Made by a program: the position numbers and the translations under genes. Under the pieces are notes generated by a model. The model saw only the letters and a program-made list of their open reading frames with translations, had not been told where the DNA came from and did not search any database. 64,000 nucleotides of DNA from contig NC_008610.1 of the NCBI RefSeq assembly GCF_000015105.1, positions 930,001 to 994,000 of the forward strand. Reading direction: 5' to 3'. Below are positions 9,811 to 19,544 of the stretch, piece after piece; positions within the stretch are counted from its first letter, which is position 1, and each line of letters opens with the position of its first letter. Source of the DNA: Candidatus Ruthia magnifica str. Cm (Calyptogena magnifica). GTDB taxonomy: Bacteria; Pseudomonadota; Gammaproteobacteria; PS1; Pseudothioglobaceae.

Positions 9811-12408
9811 TTAAATTAATGATTTAACTGAGGCAAGTGCCTTGGCTAAATATTCAGGCTGAGTACCCCCGCCTTGTGCCATATCTGGACGACCGCCACC
9901 TTTTCCACCAATTTGTTCTGCAACATAGTTAAGAATTTTTACAGCTTGATACCGCTTAGTTAAGTCTTTCGTTACACCTACAACTAACGATACTTTATCA
10001 TTACTTACCACTGCTAATACGATAACAGCCGAACCTAGTTTGTCTTTGAGCTTATCAGCAATGTTACGCAAATCTTTGCCACTAGACCCTTCTACGACAG
10101 TCGAAAGTAATTTAATATTTCTCACTTCTTGCACTTGTCCAATCAAATCATCTCCTTGATTGCTGGTTAATTGTTTTTGGAAAATGGTAATTTGTTCTTC
10201 CAATTCTTTTTGCTGTTTAATAAATTGTGTGACTTTTTCTACCACTTGTGCATTGTTTGACTTGGTCATTTGTGAAATTTCACTCAAGCTATTTTGCATT
10301 TGATTATCAAATTGGTACGCATCATAGCCTGTTAACGCTTCAATACGACGCACACCAGCAGAAACACCACTTTCTGAAGTAATTCTAAAAAGTCCAATAT
10401 CGCCGAGTTGCTTCACGTGAGTGCCGCCACATAATTCCACTGAAAAATCATCTTTACCCATGGTTAAAACACGAACAGTATCACTATATTTTTCACCAAA
10501 TAGCGCTATTGCGTCTTTTTTTTTTGCATTTTCAATATTAATAATATCGGTATGTACTTTTGTATTTCCTAAAATCTTACGATTAATCATGCCTTCAATT
10601 TTATTGATGTCTGATTTAGTAATCACCTCATCATGCGAGAAATCAAAACGTAGTTTTTCACTATCGACCAAAGAACCTTTTTGCGTTACTGTCTCACCCA
10701 GAACAATGCGAAGTGCGGCATGTAATAAATGTGTTGCTGAATGATTTCTAGCAATACATTTACGAGATTTTTTATCAACATTGGCTTGTATTGTATCACC
10801 CACTTTTAAAACGCCCTTGTTTAAAACGCCATAATGTTCAAATACGCCTGATTTTTGTTTATTTGTATGATCCACTTTAAACTCAATTTTTGCATTAGAC
10901 AGAACGCCGCTATCGCCAACTTGGCCACCTGACTCAGCATAAAAACTTGACTGAGCTAAAACTACAATTCCATATTCACCTGCTTTAATTTCTTCAACCA
11001 ATTTACTATTTTTAACAAGTGCTAGAATTGAAGAAATATTCTCCAATTGTTCATAACCTAAAAACTCAGTTACTCCTATGATATCAACATTTTTTTTAGA
11101 TATTTTAAAATCTCCTGCTTGTCGAGCGCGGTCTCTTTGTCTGGTCATTTCAAACTCAAAACCTAACATGTCAATGGTTAAATGACGCTCACGAGCAATG
11201 TCTGCTGTTAAATCTATTGGAAAACCATAAGTATCGTAAAGTTTAAAAACTGTTTTACCATCAATCTCACTACCATTAAGATTGGTGATTGCATCTTCTA
11301 AGAGTCTCATACCTTGGTCTAACGTTTGTGAAAAACGTTGTTCTTCACGCTTTAGTACCTTTTCAACTTTAGGTAAAGCTTGTTTTAATTCCGGATAAGC
11401 ATCTTTGAATTCCAATGCCAATACTGGCGCCAAACGGTAAAAAAATACTTTGTCAATACCCATCTTATGTCCATGACGAATACCACGGCGAATAATACGA
11501 CGAAGTACGTAACCCCTGCCTTCATTTGAAGGGTTGACGCCATCAACAATCATAAAAGCAGTAGAACGAATATGATCAGCAATCACACGCACCGAGGCAT
11601 TATTATTTTTAATATTATTGGATTTAGGTGTTAGGTTTACAATAGCCTTAACAAGACTTTGAAAACCATCTGTATCGTAATTGTTATTCTTATGTTGTAA
11701 CACAGCGGCTAAACGTTCCAAACCCATGCCTGTATCTACACAAGGTACAGCTAATGGTTTTAAATGACCATCTTCTTGTTTATCAAATTGTGTAAATACT
11801 AAGTTCCATATTTCAATATATCGGTCACCATCTTCATCAGCATGCCCTGGTGGGCCACCGGCAATATGCTCACCATAATCATAAAAAATCTCACTTGATG
11901 GACCACACGGGCCTGTATCACCCATTTGCCAAAAATTATCTTTAGTACCACAACGAGAGATTCGGTTTTTAGGAAAGCCAATTTCATTGATCCAAATATT
12001 TTCTGCTTCATCGTCCTCTTCAAACACACTCACCCAAAGTTTTTCCTTGGGTAGGTTTAACTCTTTTGTCAGAAATTCCCAAGCATAATAAATAGCTTCA
12101 CGTTTAAAATAATCACCAAAACTAAAATTACCCAACATTTCAAAAAAAGTATGGTGGCGTGCTGTATAGCCAACATTTTCAAGATCATTGTGTTTGCCGC
12201 CAGCACGCACGCAACGTTGAACCGATACAGCACGCATATATGGACGCTTTTCCACGCCACTAAATACATCCTTAAACAGCACCATACCTGCATTAACGAA
12301 CAATAAAGTTTTATCATTATGAGGAATAAGTGATGCACTAGACTCAATCGTATGACCTTTTGACTCAAAATAATCTAAGAATTTTTGTCTAATTTGTGCA
12401 GTTTTCAT
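9811..12408 (-). CDS. alaS: alanyl-tRNA synthetase
   Basis: AlaS charges tRNA-Ala and edits mischarged Ser and Gly. The 865-residue length is normal. The class II catalytic core starts TAQIRQKFLDYFESKGH. The editing domain has RNHSATHLLHAALR (zinc-binding HxxxH) and ELCGGTHV with the third ligand cysteine. The C-Ala domain carries GGKGGGRPDMAQGGG. The coding strand contains an A10 run (plus-strand T10 at 10516-10525) in the AKKKDA segment of the editing domain. The frame is intact there, but slippage is possible. Confidence 0.98.
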   Translation of the reverse strand: MKTAQIRQKFLDYFESKGHTIESSASLIPHNDKTLLFVNAGMVLFKDVFSGVEKRPYMRAVSVQRCVRAGGKHNDLENVGYTARHHTFFEMLGNFSFGDYFKREAIYYAWEFLTKELNLPKEKLWVSVFEEDDEAENIWINEIGFPKNRISRCGTKDNFWQMGDTGPCGPSSEIFYDYGEHIAGGPPGHADEDGDRYIEIWNLVFTQFDKQEDGHLKPLAVPCVDTGMGLERLAAVLQHKNNNYDTDGFQSLVKAIVNLTPKSNNIKNNNASVRVIADHIRSTAFMIVDGVNPSNEGRGYVLRRIIRRGIRHGHKMGIDKVFFYRLAPVLALEFKDAYPELKQALPKVEKVLKREEQRFSQTLDQGMRLLEDAITNLNGSEIDGKTVFKLYDTYGFPIDLTADIARERHLTIDMLGFEFEMTRQRDRARQAGDFKISKKNVDIIGVTEFLGYEQLENISSILALVKNSKLVEEIKAGEYGIVVLAQSSFYAESGGQVGDSGVLSNAKIEFKVDHTNKQKSGVFEHYGVLNKGVLKVGDTIQANVDKKSRKCIARNHSATHLLHAALRIVLGETVTQKGSLVDSEKLRFDFSHDEVITKSDINKIEGMINRKILGNTKVHTDIINIENAKKKDAIALFGEKYSDTVRVLTMGKDDFSVELCGGTHVKQLGDIGLFRITSESGVSAGVRRIEALTGYDAYQFDNQMQNSLSEISQMTKSNNAQVVEKVTQFIKQQKELEEQITIFQKQLTSNQGDDLIGQVQEVRNIKLLSTVVEGSSGKDLRNIADKLKDKLGSAVIVLAVVSNDKVSLVVGVTKDLTKRYQAVKILNYVAEQIGGKGGGRPDMAQGGGTQPEYLAKALASVKSLI

Positions 12409-12455
12409 TTTGCCAAAAGCGCTTGATAAAAGTCCGCATTATACGCCGTAAAAGC

Positions 12456-12802
12456 CTATACAATAAGGGAAGTATCTCCTGCACTCTTGAAGAGTAATAT
12501 CAATATCACCTGAAAATGAATCAATCATAATGGTTGGTTCTAATGAGCAATAGTTCTTCATCAATAATCACATCTATATACTTTTCTAATGTATCCAATA
12601 AAGCATGTACAACACCATGATTAGACACTCTAAGACCAATGGTTTTTTCTTAGTACGTAACAACGTTATGTATACCTTGTAAGATACATATGTATACGCT
12701 AGGTAGAATTTTCTTGAGCAGTCTAAAAATATTATTCAACTTGGTATATTTACCAATGTGTACCAAATCATGTATCATACGTCTAATTTTAGTATGCGTC
12801 AT
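12456..12802 (-). pseudogene. yciO: yciO (Sua5/YciO/YrdC family), decayed
   Basis: Minus-strand fragments follow the YciO order: MIHDLVHIGKYTKLNN, then IFRLLKKILPSVYICILQG, then KTIGLRVSNHGVVHALLDTLE, then YIDVIIDEELLLI. The end is SAGDTSLIV with a stop at 12456-12458. These correspond to the YciO segments ending in KTIGMRVPSNP and REGVGD. The N-terminal third and the stretch after LDTLE are missing, and at least three frame changes are needed. YciO resembles the threonylcarbamoyl-AMP synthases, but its own role is uncertain. Confidence 0.8.
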
Positions 12803-13082
12803 TTAACACCCATTTTTACCCGCTAAAAACATCTGAATACTGATTTCATATCCTTACAAATACTTTCTTGAATCAGAATTTTGGCAAAATGTGTTCGAAT
12901 AATCATGCCTATTTTAGCAAGCACTTTGGTTTTTTACATAGCATTAATAATATCAGCTCCGCTCAAACTACGCACTATCACACTACTTCAGTAGGCAATA
13001 AAATACCATCTAAATGATACGAGTGATTGTGTAAGCCGATGATTACAAGTTGTTTATTATAATCTGTCTGTTTTGTAAGCAT
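12803..13082 (-). pseudogene. rnm: rnm/trpH (PHP-domain phosphoesterase), decayed
   Basis: From an ATG at 13080-13082 the minus strand reads a PHP-domain start, VIIGLHNHSYHLDGILLPTEVV, in which the first metal-binding histidines (HNH) survive. It then hits a stop. Further on, GMIIRTHFAKILIQESI with CKDMKSVFRCFLAGKNG matches the IGRPHFA...FDRYLGRG region of E. coli YciV/TrpH-type proteins. Large parts are missing. The order rnm then yciO is the same as in E. coli and other gammaproteobacteria, which supports both assignments. Confidence 0.72.
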
Positions 13083-13089
13083 AATTGAC

Positions 13090-13095
13090 TATAAT
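13090..13095 (+). promoter_or_regulatory. candidate -10 box for glmS
   Basis: TATAAT lies 33 bases before the glmS ATG at 13128. A second TATAAT occurs at 13058-13063. No strong -35 box accompanies either. Confidence 0.35.
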
Positions 13096-13127
13096 CTCAA
13101 ACATAATTACTTAATACAATTAATATC

Positions 13128-14975
13128 ATGTGTGGAATCGTTGGCGGCATTTGTAAAAACAATATCACCCCAATTCTACTTAGTGGGTTAAAGCGCTTAG
13201 AATATCGTGGATATGATTCAGCAGGCATTGTCGTCTTGTCAAACGACAATAAACTAAGTCGTGTGCGTGTAGTAGGTAAAGTGATTAACCTTGAAACTAG
13301 TATTCAAAAACAAAGTCTAAAAATACAAGGTAATATTGGTATTGCACACACTCGTTGGGCAACCCATGGCGAACCATCAACACAAAATGCACATCCTCAT
13401 ATTTGTTTTGGCACTGTTAGTGTTGTACATAATGGCATTATCGAGAACTTCCTTAAACTCAAACAAAAGCAAAAAGAACAAGGTTATGATTTTACTTCAG
13501 ATACCGATACTGAGGTGATTGTTCATAGCATCCATCAAGCTCTAAAAACGTCAGTAAATTTACTTAAAGCCACCCAAAAAGCTGTAAAAATCTTTGAAGG
13601 AGCTTATGGTTTAGGGGTAATATCATCAGAATACCCAGGGCATATCGTTGTTGCTAAAAATGGCTCACCACTCATTATAGGCATCAGTGATGAAGGTAAT
13701 TTTATTGCCTCAGATCAGGTGGCTTTACTGGACATCACCAAGAAATTTATTTTTTTAGAAGAAGGGGATGTTGCCGATATTACGTTTGATTCAATTACTA
13801 TTTACAATAAAGATGGTAGACAAATCAATAGAAGCATTAAAACTTCAAATCTTAACAGCAAACAAATTGACCTAGGTGATTATAAATATTACATGCAAAA
13901 AGAGATTTTTGAACAACCGCAAGCAATTCGTGACACGTTAGAATCACGAATTACCAAAAATACCGTGTTGCTTTCTGCCTTTGGTTATCGTGCTAAAACC
14001 ATTTTCAAAAATACAAAGCACATTCAAATTATTGCTTGTGGTACTAGTTATAACGCAGGCTTAGTCGCTAAATACTGGCTTGAAGACATTGCAAAAATAC
14101 CAACTAATATTGAAGTGGCCAGCGAGTATCGCTACCGTAATCCTATTGTACTTGATAACACTCTATTAATCACTATTTCTCAAAGCGGAGAAACTGCTGA
14201 TACTTTAGAAGCACTAAGATCTATCAAAAAGCGTTACAAGAATATTCACACATTAACCATTTGTAATTGTGCAGAATCTTCCTTAACACGTGAATCTGAA
14301 CTTATCTTATTAACCCACGCCGGCCCTGAAATTAGTGTAGCTTCTACTAAAGCCTTTACCACGCAACTGGTATCTTTAGCATTATTTTCAGTTGCCATTG
14401 GCAAATGTCATAAACAAGTGGATAAACAACAAGAAGCCTCTATTGTAGATGGTCTAAATCGCTTGTCAGGTTTGATTAAAAAAACACTTGAACAAGAAAA
14501 TAAAATTATTAAACTCGCACAATCTTTTAAAGACAAGTTTAATGCCATTTTCTTAGGAAGGGGAACAATGCATGCTATTGCCATGGAGGGTGCGCTTAAA
14601 CTTAAAGAAATTAGCTATATTCATTCGGAAGCTTTTCCAGCAGGTGAGCTTAAACATGGCCCTATTGCTCTAATTGATAAAGATACACCTGTTATTGCAA
14701 TTGCGCCTAATGACCAACTATTAGATAAGCTCAAATCAAACTTACAAGAAGTCAAATCTCGTGGTTCACAAATGATTGTTTTTGAAGATGAAATGTCCAA
14801 TGTACTTCCTATGAAAAATATGACTGTCATGTCAATTACACATAACCTTGGTAGAATTACAGCGCCTATTATTTTTACTATTCCTTTGCAACTACTAAGC
14901 TATCACGTTGCATTAATCAAAGGCGCTGATGTTGATAAACCTCGTAATCTGGCTAAATCAGTAACTGTAGAATAA
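13128..14975 (+). CDS. glmS: glutamine--fructose-6-phosphate aminotransferase
   Basis: GlmS makes glucosamine-6-phosphate, the entry step to UDP-GlcNAc for peptidoglycan, LPS and surface sugars. The 615-residue protein begins MCGIVGG, exposing the catalytic cysteine after Met removal. The N-terminal glutaminase domain has HTRWATHGEPS. The two SIS isomerase domains show CGTSYNAG and SQSGETADTLEAL. The end is the typical NLAKSVTVE. It is followed ten bases later by pgi, with which it likely shares a transcript. No glmS ribozyme or leader is obvious. Confidence 0.98.
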   Translation: MCGIVGGICKNNITPILLSGLKRLEYRGYDSAGIVVLSNDNKLSRVRVVGKVINLETSIQKQSLKIQGNIGIAHTRWATHGEPSTQNAHPHICFGTVSVVHNGIIENFLKLKQKQKEQGYDFTSDTDTEVIVHSIHQALKTSVNLLKATQKAVKIFEGAYGLGVISSEYPGHIVVAKNGSPLIIGISDEGNFIASDQVALLDITKKFIFLEEGDVADITFDSITIYNKDGRQINRSIKTSNLNSKQIDLGDYKYYMQKEIFEQPQAIRDTLESRITKNTVLLSAFGYRAKTIFKNTKHIQIIACGTSYNAGLVAKYWLEDIAKIPTNIEVASEYRYRNPIVLDNTLLITISQSGETADTLEALRSIKKRYKNIHTLTICNCAESSLTRESELILLTHAGPEISVASTKAFTTQLVSLALFSVAIGKCHKQVDKQQEASIVDGLNRLSGLIKKTLEQENKIIKLAQSFKDKFNAIFLGRGTMHAIAMEGALKLKEISYIHSEAFPAGELKHGPIALIDKDTPVIAIAPNDQLLDKLKSNLQEVKSRGSQMIVFEDEMSNVLPMKNMTVMSITHNLGRITAPIIFTIPLQLLSYHVALIKGADVDKPRNLAKSVTVE

Positions 14976-14984
14976 CGTAATATT

Positions 14985-16220
14985 ATGATTAGCGTACTAG
15001 GTTTTGATTCTGATTTTGACCCTTGTCTTTTGGGTCGAATTATCAATGAAAAAAAAGAAATTGGTTATTATAATTTACCTAATCAAGATACTACCTATGT
15101 TCATCATTATTTAAAACAACTAAACAAAAGGCAAGATTTGAACAGCATTATTGATATTGTTGTTATCGGTATTGGTGGGTCAAGCTTAGGCGCTAAAGCG
15201 GTTTATCATTTTATTAAACCCATAAGACAATTAAAACGAAACCTGCATTTTATGGATAGTACCGACCCTGTTACTATTACCAATATTTGCAATAGTATAA
15301 ACATGGGCTCAACACATTTTATTGTTATCTCTAAATCAGGCACAACTATTGAAACAATTGCGGCTTATAAGCACATTCTTGCAATAATTAAAAGCGTCCA
15401 ACTCTCGTATTTTCCCTTTACTTTTATTACCGACCAAGGTTCACTACTAGCGCAACATGCTCAAAAAGTTAATGGCTTAATTATTAATATACAACAAAAT
15501 ATTGGTGGCAGATTTTCACTCCTAAGCAGTTCGGGTATTATCCCATTGGCATTGACAGGCATAAAAATTGATTGTTTGCTAAAAGGTGCTGCAAAAATTA
15601 AAGACAGTTTTTTTAATCAAGGTTATATGCAAAATGCATTGCTCAAAAAAGCAACTTTTTATGCCAAAAACTCTTCAAACTATAACATTAATGCCTTATT
15701 TTCTTATACCGATTCACTTAAATATTTTAATGATTGGTATGTACAATTATGGGGAGAAAGCTTGGGTAAGAAACAAGAAAACTCAGCCCTTAATGTTGGA
15801 TTAACACCTATTGGACTAACTGGACCTAAAGATCAACACTCTTTTTTACAATTATTGTTTGAAGGAACCAGAGATAAAAGTGTCACCTTTATTAAACTTA
15901 AAACCTTTGACAATCACCAAAAAGTACCTAATATTACCTTAGAAAAATTAGAAGCGTTAGATCTAATTAATCAAGTTGAATTCTCAACCTTAATTAATAT
16001 GCAGTCTGACGCTCTTATAGAATCCTTAAAAGAACATACAAGAATCCCACTTGATGAAATTATTTTGCAAAAACAAGATGAATTTAGTATTGGTCAACTG
16101 ATTTATTACTACGAATTATTAACATCACTTGTTGGGGACTTACTCAATATTAATACTTACAATCAGCCTGGTGTAGAATCTGGCAAAAACATCCTCATTA
16201 AAAAACTACAACAATTATGA
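14985..16220 (+). CDS. pgi: glucose-6-phosphate isomerase, short form
   Basis: Pgi interconverts glucose-6-phosphate and fructose-6-phosphate. Two SIS-type segments are visible: VVIGIGGSSLGAKAVYHF near residue 58 and VISKSGTTIETIAAYKH near residue 110. NIGGRFSLLSSSG and the C-terminal NQPGVESGKN are typical active-site regions. At 411 residues it is much shorter than the roughly 550-residue E. coli enzyme, mainly by a shorter N-terminus and fewer inserts. It sits between glmS (10-base gap) and galU (ATGA overlap), so the three probably supply sugar precursors together. Confidence 0.93.
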   Translation: MISVLGFDSDFDPCLLGRIINEKKEIGYYNLPNQDTTYVHHYLKQLNKRQDLNSIIDIVVIGIGGSSLGAKAVYHFIKPIRQLKRNLHFMDSTDPVTITNICNSINMGSTHFIVISKSGTTIETIAAYKHILAIIKSVQLSYFPFTFITDQGSLLAQHAQKVNGLIINIQQNIGGRFSLLSSSGIIPLALTGIKIDCLLKGAAKIKDSFFNQGYMQNALLKKATFYAKNSSNYNINALFSYTDSLKYFNDWYVQLWGESLGKKQENSALNVGLTPIGLTGPKDQHSFLQLLFEGTRDKSVTFIKLKTFDNHQKVPNITLEKLEALDLINQVEFSTLINMQSDALIESLKEHTRIPLDEIILQKQDEFSIGQLIYYYELLTSLVGDLLNINTYNQPGVESGKNILIKKLQQL

Positions 16221-17047
16221 TTAAAAAATGTCTTTTCCCTGCAGCAGGCTTTGGTACTAGATTCTTACCAGCTACAAAAGCAGTACCCAAAGAAATGCTA
16301 CCTATTCTGACCAAACCATTATTACAATATGCCGTAAAAGAAGCACTTGATGCTGGCATGAGCAATATGGCTATCGTCACCGGCAAAGGTAAGCGAGCCA
16401 TTGAAGACCACTTTGATCGATCTTTAGAGTTGGAAATGCAAATTCAAGGTACGCAAAAAGAAGTACTATTAAAAGAAATTAATGCCGTTTGTAACAATTC
16501 TACCTTTACTTATGTCAGGCAAAAGCAAATGCTAGGATTGGGACATGCCATTCTCACTGGTGAACCGCTAATTGGTAATGAACCATTTGCTGTCCATCTA
16601 GCTGATGATTTATGCACATCAGAAAATGACAATGTACTAACTCAAATGATTCAAATGTACAACAAATATCAATGTTCAATCGTGGCTATTGAACAAGTGC
16701 CCATGGATCAAACACATAAGTACGGCGTAATTACTGGTGACTTGGTTAACAATACTAATGACACATACCGTGTTACTAGTATGATTGAAAAACCAAATCC
16801 AAAGGATGCACCCACTAATATGGCTATCATAGGTCGTTATATCTTAACGCCAGATATTTTTAACATCCTAAAACAAAATAAACCTGGCAAAGATGGTGAA
16901 ATTCAAATCACCGATGCGCTACTCACCCAAGCAAAACAAGGCAGAGTGATTGCTTATAAATTTAAGGGCAAGCGGTTTGATTGCGGTAGTATCCAAGGTT
17001 ATGTTGAAGCAACAAACTACTTTGCTAAACAGCAAGGTATTATTTGA
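16217..17047 (+). CDS. galU: UTP--glucose-1-phosphate uridylyltransferase
   Basis: GalU forms UDP-glucose from glucose-1-phosphate and UTP. The 276-residue protein has the nucleotidyltransferase signature FPAAGFGTRFLPATKAVPKEMLP at its N-terminus, the HLADDL metal-site segment and MIEKPNPKDAP. The C-terminal GKRFDCGSIQGYVEA is characteristic of GalU. Its start overlaps the pgi stop by four bases. It converges on the polysaccharide gene at 17071, and no clear terminator is seen in the 23-base gap. Confidence 0.97.
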   Translation: MIKKCLFPAAGFGTRFLPATKAVPKEMLPILTKPLLQYAVKEALDAGMSNMAIVTGKGKRAIEDHFDRSLELEMQIQGTQKEVLLKEINAVCNNSTFTYVRQKQMLGLGHAILTGEPLIGNEPFAVHLADDLCTSENDNVLTQMIQMYNKYQCSIVAIEQVPMDQTHKYGVITGDLVNNTNDTYRVTSMIEKPNPKDAPTNMAIIGRYILTPDIFNILKQNKPGKDGEIQITDALLTQAKQGRVIAYKFKGKRFDCGSIQGYVEATNYFAKQQGII

Positions 17048-17070
17048 AGTTTATATTCTTGAAACGGTTC

Positions 17071-18981
17071 TTACTTTTTTAGAACAGGTAAGGATTGGTT
17101 ATTAAATAATAAGTCACTAATACCGCACTGTGGCTTAAAACCTGGTACAATTTGTATCAGTAATAAACGTAATTTATTTTGATCATGGCTAGTAATAGCA
17201 AGTTTTATATCATCTAATAACAATCTTAACTCTCTCCAAGAGAGCATATTTTCTTGAGCTTTCATAATCATTGAGTGACTAGTATTCAACGCATTGTCAT
17301 CAATTAATAATTCTTCAAAAAGCTTTTCTCCTGGACGAAGACCTGTGATTTTAATTTCAATATCTCCATTTAAGTTGGTTTCATCTTTAAGCTCTAATCC
17401 CGTTAAATGAATCATCTTTAAAGCCAAATCATAAATTCTAACGGATTTACCCATATCAAGTACAAACACATCACCACCAGAACCCATAGCACCTGCTTGA
17501 ATAACCAATGCCACTGCTTCAGATATGGTCATAAAATAACGAACAATTTCTTTATCAGTCACCGTTACTGGTCCGCCTTCTTTAATTTGTTTTTTAAACA
17601 AAGGAATAACCGAGCCGCTAGAATCTAGCACATTGCCAAACCTCACTATGCTAAACCTTGTATCACTTTGACATTTTGACAATGCTTGCAATACCATTTC
17701 AGCACAGCGTTTAGTGGCACCCATGGTATTTGTTGGACGTACGGCTTTATCAGTGGATATTAGCACAAATGTTTCAACCTTGTTATTAATTGCAGCTTGT
17801 GCACAATTGAGCGTACCAAAAATGTTATTCATTACGCCTTCAGTATGATTAAACTCCACCATAGGCACATGTTTATAAGCCGCAGCATGATAAACTGTCT
17901 GCACTTTAAATTGCTTACACACTCTTTCTACTCTGTCTTGGTCAACCACAGAACCTAATATTGGAAATACCTTGGCGCTATCACTCAATTCTTTATCAAT
18001 GGTATAAAGTACCAATTCACTTTGCTCAAATAATATTAGTTTGGACACGCCGAGGCTAATAACCTGTCTACACAGCTCTGAACCAATTGATCCACCAGCA
18101 CCTGTTATCATCACAACTTTGTTTTTGATATTCACTTCAAGTAGAGATTGATTAGGACTGATAGGCTCTCTACCCAACAATTCACCAATACTCACATCAC
18201 GTAAATCATCAACTTTAACTTGACCTTGCGCAAGTGCAGACACACCTGGCAAAATCCGTACAAGAACTGGATATGATTCTAATAGATTGATAATTTCATT
18301 ACGCCTTTGACGTGACACTGAAGGCAATGCCAATAAAATTTCATTGACACTATATTTGTATATCAATAATTCAATATGCTTAGTGCCATATACTTTTACA
18401 CCATTAATATATTGCTTATTTAAATCCTTAGCATCATCAATAAAGGCAACAGGCTTATACTCTTTTGATTGTAATAATGCCTCAGATAACTGCCTTCCAG
18501 CCGCTCCAGCACCATAAATAATAACATTTTTCTTGCTATTTTTAAGAAAAGTACCCACATCAGATAGCGCCCATCTAGCCAACATTCTCAATCCACCAAT
18601 TGCCATAATTGCCAGTAATCCATTAATAAGTATAACTGATCTTGGAATGCCTTCTACGGCAGTTATAAAGCCAACTACGCCCCATATCAGTGCATATAGA
18701 GATACGGCCTTAATTACTGACCATAATGCCTGAAGCCCTAAAAACCGAACAATACCATGATAAAGTCCAAATTGAATAAAAATTGGAATAGCAATCACTG
18801 GTGCGCCAATAATCACCAAAAAAAGATCGCTTTGTGGCCAATACCAATATCCAAGTCTAAGAGAAAAGGAAACTAGCAATATACTGACCAACACAACTGA
18901 GTCAATCAATAAAACAATTAATTGCTTAATAGTCCTAGGCAATGTTGTTAATTTCTTAAATAGTTTCATTATTTTAAGCAC
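17071..18981 (-). CDS. membrane nucleotide-sugar 4,6-dehydratase (WbpM/CapD family)
   Basis: This 636-residue protein has about four N-terminal transmembrane helices, a first Rossmann region (VIIYGAGAAGRQL), and a C-terminal SDR dehydratase. The second dinucleotide motif is VMITGAGGSIGSELCRQ near residue 290. The TDKAVRP and MGATKR segments hold the catalytic residues; Met replaces Tyr of YxxxK, as in the large WbpM-type enzymes. It likely converts UDP-GlcNAc to the 4-keto-6-deoxy intermediate used for QuiNAc or FucNAc. It lies two bases downstream of the initiating transferase. The expected reductase partner next to it is broken. Confidence 0.92.
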   Translation of the reverse strand: MLKIMKLFKKLTTLPRTIKQLIVLLIDSVVLVSILLVSFSLRLGYWYWPQSDLFLVIIGAPVIAIPIFIQFGLYHGIVRFLGLQALWSVIKAVSLYALIWGVVGFITAVEGIPRSVILINGLLAIMAIGGLRMLARWALSDVGTFLKNSKKNVIIYGAGAAGRQLSEALLQSKEYKPVAFIDDAKDLNKQYINGVKVYGTKHIELLIYKYSVNEILLALPSVSRQRRNEIINLLESYPVLVRILPGVSALAQGQVKVDDLRDVSIGELLGREPISPNQSLLEVNIKNKVVMITGAGGSIGSELCRQVISLGVSKLILFEQSELVLYTIDKELSDSAKVFPILGSVVDQDRVERVCKQFKVQTVYHAAAYKHVPMVEFNHTEGVMNNIFGTLNCAQAAINNKVETFVLISTDKAVRPTNTMGATKRCAEMVLQALSKCQSDTRFSIVRFGNVLDSSGSVIPLFKKQIKEGGPVTVTDKEIVRYFMTISEAVALVIQAGAMGSGGDVFVLDMGKSVRIYDLALKMIHLTGLELKDETNLNGDIEIKITGLRPGEKLFEELLIDDNALNTSHSMIMKAQENMLSWRELRLLLDDIKLAITSHDQNKLRLLLIQIVPGFKPQCGISDLLFNNQSLPVLKK

Positions 18982-18983
18982 CT

Positions 18984-19544
18984 TTAATGAGACACGTTTT
19001 CTCGTTTAATAACTTTTAAAAAAGTCATCCATAATATTCTTATGTCAAACCAAAATGACTGATAAGCTATATACTCTATATCTAAATTAACTTTATCAAT
19101 AATTGACAATGTATCTCGCCCATTAACTTGCGCCCAACCAGTGACGCCCGGCAATAATTTATACACTCCTTTTTTAGTGCGCAAAGCAATTAAATCCTCT
19201 TGGTTAAACAGTGCAGGTCGTGGCCCCACAAAGCTCATATCACCTTTTAAGATTGAATACAATTGTGGCAATTCATCCAAACTTGTACGTCGCAAAAACT
19301 CACCAATAGGCGATAAATAAGTACTTGGATTGTTTAACAAGTGTTTTGCTATAATGGGGGTATTCATTCGCATTGTACGAAACTTTGGCATATTAAAAAT
19401 AATATTATTTTTTCCGACTCTATCTGACCAATAAAGTATACTGCCCTTTAAGGTTGATTTAACTAATACAGCCACTACAATAATCGGCAACAACATTAAC
19501 GAAGTACAAATTATAACCAACAACAAATCAAATCCTCTTTTCAT
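18984..19544 (-). CDS. initiating sugar-phosphate transferase (PglC/WcaJ-C type)
   Basis: This 186-residue monotopic phosphoglycosyl transferase moves a sugar-1-phosphate onto undecaprenyl phosphate, starting repeat-unit assembly at the inner membrane. It begins KRGFDLLLVI with one membrane-inserted hydrophobic helix. Next come PKFRTMRMNTP, the catalytic Asp-Glu in RRTSLDELPQL, GDMSFVGPRPAL and GVTGWAQVNGRD. The short PglC-like form lacks the N-terminal membrane domain of WcaJ. The start overlaps the stop of the broken epimerase by four bases, so the two were a translational pair. Confidence 0.93.
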   Translation of the reverse strand: MKRGFDLLLVIICTSLMLLPIIVVAVLVKSTLKGSILYWSDRVGKNNIIFNMPKFRTMRMNTPIIAKHLLNNPSTYLSPIGEFLRRTSLDELPQLYSILKGDMSFVGPRPALFNQEDLIALRTKKGVYKLLPGVTGWAQVNGRDTLSIIDKVNLDIEYIAYQSFWFDIRILWMTFLKVIKRENVSH

